Made by a program: the position numbers and the translations under genes
Notes under the pieces: generated by a model
The model's database searches: none
What the model saw: the letters and a program-made list of their open reading frames with translations, nothing else
Told to the model about the DNA's origin: nothing
Part shown: positions 57,733 through 64,000 of the stretch, piece after piece
How the letters are laid out: every line of letters begins with the position of its first letter
Position numbering within the stretch: the stretch's first letter is position 1
Assembly (NCBI GenBank): GCA_013176395.1
Contig: JABMLP010000019.1
Location: 62,001-126,000 of the forward strand
Direction: 5' to 3'
From: Venturia oleaginea
Lineage: Eukaryota > Ascomycota > Dothideomycetes > Venturiales > Venturiaceae
DNA: 64,000 nucleotides

Positions 57733-58505
57733 TCAGTCCTTGGTGTTGAGGTTTGGTGAAGCCTGATTGGCTGGTTTTGGTGTGGTTGTTGGAGGTGATT
57801 TTGCCAATACCTTGATGACGTGCTCGACGTCAACCATATTGAGTTGAGATAAGAAGTTTTGATGTTGTTGAGGGCTCAGGATTTTCGTCATTCCATCAGC
57901 GATCATCATAGCAGTGGATATCCAGATAACAATAATGAGAGAGGCTTGAACCTGTTGGCGGAGCCACATTTGGTGGATGTCGACGTGACGTAACCGAGTG
58001 ACTAGTTTTGGAGATTCATGGTTCATTAGTTTGACTGTCTGCTGGTTGTCGCAGTGGATGATTGTAGGCTCTTGAGGGTTAAATCTGATAGCTTCAAAGA
58101 AGCGGTTCCACCACATCATTTCGCGTGAAGCTCCAGAAAGAGCGAGGAGTTCAGCTTCAGTGGTAGAAGTTGATACTGTTTTTTGTTTGGTGGCTCTCCA
58201 GTCAATAAGCCCACCGTAAAGGCTGAACGTGAAGCCTTCACTGCTGCGGCGGGTGGCGATATCATCGGCGAAAGATGCATCAGAATGACATGAAAAGACG
58301 TTCTCAGTTTTGAGGCCATTGAACTGAATTGAGAGGTACCGAGAGTGATATAGATAGATGATGACTTGGTCTGCGGCGTCAGAGCACTGCTGGCTGGGGT
58401 TTTGCAGATGTTCTGAAAGGAGAGAGACTGATTTGGCGATGTCGGGTCTTGTGATTGTGGCTGCGAAGTTGATAGATCCAACCTTCTGTTGATAGACAAA
58501 GATGA
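57733..58505 (-). pseudogene. copia reverse transcriptase end plus RNase H fragment
   Basis: One continuous frame without its own ATG: VGSINFAATITRPDIAKSVS (RT C-terminal block), DASFADDIATRRSSEGF, KQKTVSTSTTEAELLALSGA and HCDNQQTVKLMN, then the ADGMTKIL end of RNase H. It is out of frame with the gag fragment. Confidence 0.85.
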
Positions 58506-58945
58506 ACTGCGTATGCAGCGGAGACGTTGGCGTAGATTTTGTTTTTCAGCTCCTTCATTGCCTTAACTTTCAAGTCGTGCTCAACTTTTTCAATCTTGAA
58601 AACACCCAATTCGTACTCAAATTCCCACCGTTTTGCCGCGTTGTCAGGAATGCCAATTGTTGCTGGCGTAAGGCCAACGTCGACGGGTAGTGGGGCCCTT
58701 CGGAGGTACAACAGAGGTTGCTCTGTATAGGCTTGAGCAGGGGGAGGGTTCTGGGCTTGCTGAGATGGAGTAAGAGCAATAGGTTTGGGCTCAAAATCTG
58801 GATCAATGTATTCCCAAAGATTGTCGGTAATTGCTATTTGACGAATCCAATCGCGGAAGGCGTTCCACTTTGTAGGGTCCGAAAGGAAGATTTCAAGGGA
58901 GTCTCCCTTGAGCTTTGACGATGCTAATGCAGCTGACATCGTCAT
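58505..58945 (-). pseudogene. copia gag N-terminal fragment
   Basis: Starts at the ATG at 58945 (MTMSAALASSKLKGDSLEIF), a gag N-terminus typical of fungal copia elements (DPTKWNAFRDWIRQIAITDN), continues with a Pro/Gln linker and a helix (EKVEHDLKVKAMKELKNKIY), then runs into the deletion joint near 58505. The shifted frame beyond adds about 30 unrelated residues. Confidence 0.8.
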
Positions 58946-59139
58946 GGTGGTGGGCGGGGATCTTTTCGTATATTCCGAGAGGATGTTGGATCGATGGCAG
59001 AATCGTTGTAAACACTGAAAGATGGGCTTAATGGGACTAGCGTGTATGGGGTTTGATAGAGGGGGTTGTATCAATACACGGCGGTGAAACCAGAAAGGGT
59101 AAGGTGTGTTTACGAGGGTAGGCAAGCCGGGCTCATAAC

Positions 59140-59347
59140 TCTTGAATGATACACAGTGAAAAGATGAGGAGGATTAAGGATTGCATGAGGTTCATAATGA
59201 ACCGGTGACCGAGCGATAGTTATACAGATGTGATTGCTTTGAAATCAAAAGACGGGTACATGATTCCGACGGCTGTATGCCACCGATATCCACTTCGCGG
59301 CTAACTGAAATTGTGGTATCATCCAACAGCGGCTGTATCATCTAACA
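59140..59347 (-). repeat. copia 5' LTR
   Basis: 208 bp, the same sequence as the 3' LTR by eye. It is followed inward by the initiator-tRNA-Met half primer site at 59128..59139. Confidence 0.93.
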
Positions 59348-59352
59348 ACATC

Positions 59353-60078
59353 AGCAACATTCTTCTGGGAGCCAAGACAGCAGAGCATGGAGATCATGCC
59401 GATTAAATACGTCGTATAACTTCAACGTCGTCGGTTACCCCCATTCTGTATTATAATCTCAAGATTCAATTAGAATCTCATGAAAATTCCATGAAAATCT
59501 TGAGGGTCTTACTCTATGGCTATCTATCAGCGTGGATATTCTTAAGCTTCAACTCGCTGACTGAGTGATTCTGAGAGCTGCTTTCCCCCACAGTGGAAAC
59601 TAGCTAAAAAAAAAAGTAGATTGTTTAATTCTCACCCCTTGAACTTGAATAAGATGTCCTCTAAAAATAGGTTATGAAAACGTCTACCATGTAGACCAGT
59701 CCTATGCGAGTCCCTAGCCGTCATGCATCATTTCCTTGGCGTAGAGTAAGTCAGTCAATCAAAGACGTCGATGCACCACGCACAATATATGGTATGCGAG
59801 ACGCAAAGCGCAAGATGTGGGGTGAAATGCGTATCTGTCGATAAGATGGCGACTGGCGGTACATGGTGAGGGATCCAACCACCGATGCTGACTTGCATCC
59901 TGAAAAGATGTCATTGAGGCCGTGATGGACAGAGGGATAGATCTAGTTCCAGTTGGGTGTATTTACGTACCACCCACGATTGAAGTCGACTGCAGGTCTG
60001 AGTCAGAGCAGTTTTCCGTGTCCAAGGCACGATCCCTAATGCGGCAAGCGTGCTGACAGATACTCGTCTGGTATTTAG
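59353..60078. other. upstream region of the bZIP gene
   Basis: Contains two short upstream ORFs (ATG near 59908, 5 codons; ATG at 59925, 43 codons) that may be leader uORFs or hold the first exon of the bZIP gene. Nothing else supported. Confidence 0.45.
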
Positions 60079-61080
60079 CCGGGGACCTTTCTCTCGACAG
60101 TTCCTCTCAATCAACTTTTGAGCTTCCACCTCGTCTCACCAAGCCAGAGTCTCGTTGGCCTCAATCCGAGGCCTGACAATATATCATCATGGACGGAACC
60201 ACTGCAACAGCGAGCTCCGCCTGCCGAAACATCATCGCCCTCTACATGCCATCGCAACTCCTTACCGTCCACATACCACCATGATTACTCCCTTTTCAAC
60301 CCGTCGTTCTTATTCCCCTCCTTTGAACTGCCCCTTGACCCGACGGGCAATGCTGGCAGTTCCTATACCCCCAACTACACCCCTCATCTCAATACCTCTT
60401 CTCTCGATTCCTCCGTGCCTTTGACCAACACGGTCGACAGCACTGACTCCTCCCTGAATTTCGACAATCCCATACAGTCTCTGTGGGATGCGCAACCAGT
60501 TCTTCTGTCATTCGAAATTCCTCCCAACCCGCCTGTCACCTTTTCCGTTGCGAACTCTGATAGTCTCGTAACATTCTTAAGCAGTACACTTGATACCCAT
60601 GGTAAGGAGATCACACTCTTCTCTCCAGCTGTTAGCTCACATCAAGAAGACAGCGTCTCCTTCTTCGACGATCTATCACCCGTGATCTCCATGCCAGCGC
60701 AAGACCATATTCAGCCATCATCGCCCGTAGAGCAACTCAACAACGTGAACACCTTGTTATCGACGCCGCAGAGTGGCTCGACTCCTAGTCCCGCCTCATC
60801 TCAATCATTGCTACCATCCCGGCGTCAACAGCAAGGCCTCGCGCCAGGCTCTCGAGAAAACCCGGTCTCTGTTGACAGGATGGAGAAAAGGCAGCGGAAC
60901 AACGTAGCTGCTCGCAGGTACCGACAGAAGCGCATTGACCGAATTGACGAACTCGAAGCGGCGTTGTCAAGTATGGCCAAGGAACGGGACGACCTACGAA
61001 TCAAGGCTGCCAGAAGTGATGCCGAGATCCAGCTGCTCAAAGATATGTTAGATAATAAACAGGCACACGAAACAAATTGA
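60079..61080 (+). CDS. bZIP transcription factor
   Basis: The open frame of about 330 codons ends at 61080. The N-terminal two thirds are Ser/Pro/Asn-rich with acidic or hydrophobic patches, as in activation domains. The C-terminus is a bZIP: basic region KRQRNNVAARRYRQKRIDRI (N-x2-A-A-R-x-Y/S-R signature), then a zipper ELEAALSSMAKERDDLRIKA ending at KDMLDNKQ. C-terminal placement resembles GCN4/CPC1, but the basic region differs, so the subfamily is left open. The start is unresolved: no ATG occurs in frame before about residue 200 of the frame, so an upstream exon is required. One option is 59925..59966 spliced (GTACCA...TTTAG, 112 nt) to 60079, with a weak donor. Confidence 0.75.
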   Translation, partial: PGTFLSTVPLNQLLSFHLVSPSQSLVGLNPRPDNISSWTEPLQQRAPPAETSSPSTCHRNSLPSTYHHDYSLFNPSFLFPSFELPLDPTGNAGSSYTPNYTPHLNTSSLDSSVPLTNTVDSTDSSLNFDNPIQSLWDAQPVLLSFEIPPNPPVTFSVANSDSLVTFLSSTLDTHGKEITLFSPAVSSHQEDSVSFFDDLSPVISMPAQDHIQPSSPVEQLNNVNTLLSTPQSGSTPSPASSQSLLPSRRQQQGLAPGSRENPVSVDRMEKRQRNNVAARRYRQKRIDRIDELEAALSSMAKERDDLRIKAARSDAEIQLLKDMLDNKQAHETN

Positions 61081-62166
61081 ATCACTGCTCCCTATCTTTT
61101 CATCGCTTTTTCTCATTTGCTTTTGGGAGCGCTCAATAAAGCTGATTCCGTCAACTCCTGTGACAAGCCATCCACTGAGCTCAATTGGCGTGTCCTGTCT
61201 CACCCTAGATGTAATTCAGTTACTGAACAACTAAACATGATGAACCAACAGGCTTTGGGATGTATTGGTCATTAGGTCTGAATTTCACGTTCTGGACAGC
61301 AGAGTGATGGCAAAATGATTCATTGAGGCTACGGGTTAGTCTCGTATCATTTGTTCTCCACCTATTTTCAGATAAAGCCGTTCATTTCTAGCCTAAGAAA
61401 TTGCTTGCAGCTTACGGCGAACCTCGATGAACCATTATGAACCATTCCTTGGCATCCGAATTAGGCAATCCAACAATTTAGCACGTGACCTTTTCAGAAG
61501 AATCTGAGAATCTTTGGCTAGCGCTCTTGTCGAAGCAGGAAACTCTTGATTTGCATAGTTTGGGAGTTGTGACTTCGAAAATTCGGTATTGCACCCGCGA
61601 AAGCCACCTAACCAGTCGATGCCTATAGCCTCAACCTTGCAATAACATCAAGGGCACTGTTGGCAGAGAAATCGCATCTATTCAGTGGTCCATCCCCGAG
61701 TACAGATGATACTGTTTCTCAGGCGAGCTTAAATCCAACACTTGCCCCGATTTGTAATGGTGATGATCCGCTCGCCGCCAACAGACATGGTTCACGATGT
61801 CTGCAATAGTCCAATTCATCTATGGCCGTGTATAGAAGTCAATCGCTAAGTTCCAGCAATAGTGCAATAGTACCTCCGTACCAAAGGAAGGGCTGCCAGC
61901 CTCCGTCGCCATTGCCATTGCCATCACCAGCCGCCTCAACGCGATTGCCATCGCCAGCCTCCTCCTCAACGCAACCGCGACTGCTCCGCGTCATCTCCAA
62001 GACTTCGGCAACTTCGGATCCGACAGCTCAGCACTTTTCTGTTGCTACACCAAACATCACTCCAATCCACAATCATCTACACCTGTTCATTTTGACTACG
62101 AGTCATTGATTGGCTATCATCATTACGAGGCGACCTCTCAAACTCTACTCCAATCTCCATCACACA
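61081..62166. other. intergenic, promoter of the DHCR24-like gene
   Basis: A 95-codon Ser/Pro-rich ORF (61822..62109) and short frames, none convincing. The 60 bases before 62167 are C/A-rich, as in fungal leaders. Confidence 0.5.
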
Positions 62167-63717
62167 ATGGACGCATCCACGCTCCTCGAGGAGCATCAAG
62201 CTGGCGTTCGGCGCATTCAGACCCAAGTCACCAAATTTTACAACGAGAAGAAACATTTTCGAGTTTATCATGGATCGACTTCATCAACCAGGCCTATGTC
62301 CTTCACTCGAGACGCCATCGTTGATACCAGCGACATGCACCGCATATTTCCTGTCGACACGAAGACAATGACTGTCAAGGCAGAGCCCAATGTGCCTATG
62401 GACGTACTCGCCGCCCACTGCATCGCTGCCGGTTACGTTCCAAAGATAGTCATGGAGTTCAAGGGAATCACTTGTGGAGGTGGATTTGCCGGCATGAGTG
62501 GTGAAAGCTCAATGTATCGCTATGGACTGTTCCAAAACACTTGCTGCGAGATCGAAATTGTGCTGGGTGATGGCACCGTTGAAATCGCGAATCGAGAACG
62601 CAACCCGGATCTACTTCGAGAGGCTGGTGGCAGCCTGGGTACATTTGGAATCATTACTCTCGTTACCATTGAACTTCTCCACGCGAAATCTCATGTTCAG
62701 CTTGAGATTCTACCAGTCAGCGAGCCATTGGACGTCCCTGATATCATGGAGACGGCTTGCTCGGACGAAACTATCGAGTACATCGATGGTATATACTTCA
62801 ACAGGTCTTCGGCAGTCGTTATGTTCGGCAAAATGATCAATCAATCCGAAAAGGATACTCGCGCGCCTCTCTTGACCACCAAACAAGTACACTGGTTTGC
62901 CGACACGATCGAAGCTCATCTCAAGAAGAACAACAACAAGATCTCCACGGTCACCAACTCAGAGACCAAGGCTCAGGCCAAACCCACAAAGGAAAATCTC
63001 CGAGGCGCAGCATCTGAAGTCCCTCCAGTGCTTCTCACTCTGACTGATTACCTGTTCCGCTACGATCATGGCGCTTTCTGGGGTGGAAAATTAGCGTTCA
63101 AACATTTCCATGTTCCTCAAAATCGCATCACCAGAGCTATCGCAGATCCTTTCCTGGACTCCCGAACCTGTTATCAAGCCTTGCACAAATCCGGCCTTGC
63201 GGACGAGTACGTTGTCCAAGATTTCGGCATACCAGTGGGCACAGTCAAAGAATTTATCAAATACGTCGCCACCGAAATGCCAGAATGCCAGATCTTCCTC
63301 TGTCCGCTCAAGCCTGCCAAAGAAATCGAAATCGACCTCCGATTCAACGAGGCTGTCGCAAATGTTCGGGACCAACGTATCTTCGGCGTAGGAGTCTACG
63401 GCCGTGGGCCGCGCAACCACGACCAGTTCGTTGAGTTGAACCGCAAGCTTGAACTGAGGTCGTCAGAGTTGCTAGGAAGTAAGCTGTTGTATGCTAGGAC
63501 TTACTTCTCGGAAGAAGAGTTCTGGACTGTGTACAAGAAGGACTACTATGACGAGATTAGGAAGAAGTACCGGGCTGAGACTTTGCCGAACGTGTACGAT
63601 AAGTTGAAGGCGGACATGAACTATTGGCGACCCAAGAGAGCTGTGAGGGGGATATTGGAGACGATGTGGGATGTGAAGGTTGCGAAGAAGGGACATTATT
63701 TGTTGAAGAAGAAGTAG
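62167..63717 (+). CDS. FAD-dependent oxidoreductase, Delta(24)-sterol reductase (DHCR24/DWF1)-like
   Basis: Single exon, 516 residues, start ATG in context CACAATGG; the 57 bases of open frame upstream are probably leader. Residues about 50–200 are the PCMH-type FAD-binding domain: VKAEPNVPMDVLAAHCIAAG, then EFKGITCGGGFAGMSGESSM, YRYGLFQNTCCEIEIVLGDG and GGSLGTFGIITLVTIELLHA. The C-terminal part (RFNEAVANVRDQRIFGVGVY, ARTYFSEEEFWTVYKKDYYD) matches the DHCR24/Dwarf1 family. No N-terminal membrane anchor is seen, unlike animal DHCR24. Known: the animal and plant enzymes reduce the sterol C24 double bond with FAD/NADPH. Ergosterol synthesis does not need this step, so the fungal homologue may act on another lipid. 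Confidence 0.85.
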   Translation: MDASTLLEEHQAGVRRIQTQVTKFYNEKKHFRVYHGSTSSTRPMSFTRDAIVDTSDMHRIFPVDTKTMTVKAEPNVPMDVLAAHCIAAGYVPKIVMEFKGITCGGGFAGMSGESSMYRYGLFQNTCCEIEIVLGDGTVEIANRERNPDLLREAGGSLGTFGIITLVTIELLHAKSHVQLEILPVSEPLDVPDIMETACSDETIEYIDGIYFNRSSAVVMFGKMINQSEKDTRAPLLTTKQVHWFADTIEAHLKKNNNKISTVTNSETKAQAKPTKENLRGAASEVPPVLLTLTDYLFRYDHGAFWGGKLAFKHFHVPQNRITRAIADPFLDSRTCYQALHKSGLADEYVVQDFGIPVGTVKEFIKYVATEMPECQIFLCPLKPAKEIEIDLRFNEAVANVRDQRIFGVGVYGRGPRNHDQFVELNRKLELRSSELLGSKLLYARTYFSEEEFWTVYKKDYYDEIRKKYRAETLPNVYDKLKADMNYWRPKRAVRGILETMWDVKVAKKGHYLLKKK

Positions 63718-64000
63718 ATGGTAGGGAGAAACTCTTGGAGATAGTGGGTTTTAGCTTGGTGCACGGTGTCGGGGCTGAGATTCGATTCATTACCAACACC
63801 AATAATTAATACTTGTTCTCGAGCTTCATGTGGGTCTTCATGAATATGAATACCAAGGCTGATAGTCAAGAACGCCGTGACTGACAGATGAATTCTTAAG
63901 GCTTTTGCCTAGAATCATGTGCAATCTATATCAAACGTAACAGATCGTACCGTATCTTTGAAATGGAAGGCGGTGGAAAGATGCCGTCCAAAAACCATTG
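63718..64000. other. 3' flank, no gene seen
   Basis: Short downstream region to the window edge, no supported feature. Confidence 0.5.

Larger units (their letters stand above)
57471..59347 (-). mobile_element. internally deleted Ty1/copia LTR retrotransposon
   Basis: Two 208-bp LTRs, 57471..57678 and 59140..59347, read as identical. The flanking 5-bp target duplication is ACATC (57466..57470 and 59348..59352). Next to the 5' LTR (right end) the primer site GTTATGAGCCCG is complementary to the anticodon arm of initiator tRNA-Met, the half-tRNA priming known from Drosophila copia. A purine-rich GAGAGGGTG precedes the 3' LTR. Inside, a gag start is joined directly to the end of reverse transcriptase plus RNase H; protease, integrase and most of RT are missing. 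Identical LTRs mean a recent insertion by an element that needs helper proteins. Confidence 0.92.

Noticed and set aside
1..64000. CRISPR array, rRNA or bacterial operons
   Set aside because: No regularly spaced short repeats of that kind; the introns and gene set are fungal.

Overview
This window is nuclear DNA of a filamentous ascomycete (Pezizomycotina). The evidence is short GT–AG introns (mostly about 42–110 nt) with CTAAC/CTGAC-type branch sites, and recognisable fungal genes: PDX3 (pyridoxamine-phosphate oxidase), BEM3 (PX-PH-RhoGAP), FCF1/UTP24 (PIN-domain rRNA processing), CSI2, CDC6, a CPC1/GCN4-sized bZIP and a DHCR24-like flavoprotein. The class cannot be fixed from the sequence alone. 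Leotiomycetes is plausible but unproven.

Layout. 0–13 kb is gene-poor: a short-chain dehydrogenase broken by a 14-bp tandem duplication, a three-exon secreted protein with HH and HMH motifs, a long empty stretch, a heavily frame-broken hypothetical gene, PDX3 and an alpha/beta-hydrolase remnant. 13–21 kb holds a secreted lactonase-like protein, a complete-ended Mutator-like (MULE) transposon whose transposase lacks its catalytic core and which sits inside another gene, and a two-domain DUF7726-like gene. 24–37 kb is the conserved core: BEM3, a large basic/Ser-rich protein, FCF1 and CSI2. 37–43.5 kb is a patch of decaying genes with in-frame stops and frameshifts, ending in an F-box-like gene with a poly-His hexanucleotide repeat. 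43.8–51.2 kb returns to intact genes: CDC6, a tetraspan protein with a long coiled-coil tail, and a glycine-zipper/RS protein. 51.2–60 kb is accessory: a 353-bp tandem repeat, two small genes, a six-cysteine secreted mini-protein and a recently inserted, internally deleted Ty1/copia element. 60–64 kb holds a bZIP gene and the DHCR24-like gene.

The main theme is mosaicism. Intact housekeeping genes (cell cycle, polarity, ribosome biogenesis, vitamin B6) alternate with patches of transposons, broken genes and lineage-specific ORFs. The most interesting items are the small secreted six-cysteine protein with a copia insertion 524 bp upstream of its start codon, the core-less MULE and the gene it split, and a 642-codon frame interrupted by four stops that each lie one C-to-T change from a Gln or Arg codon. 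No tRNA, rRNA or CRISPR array was found.
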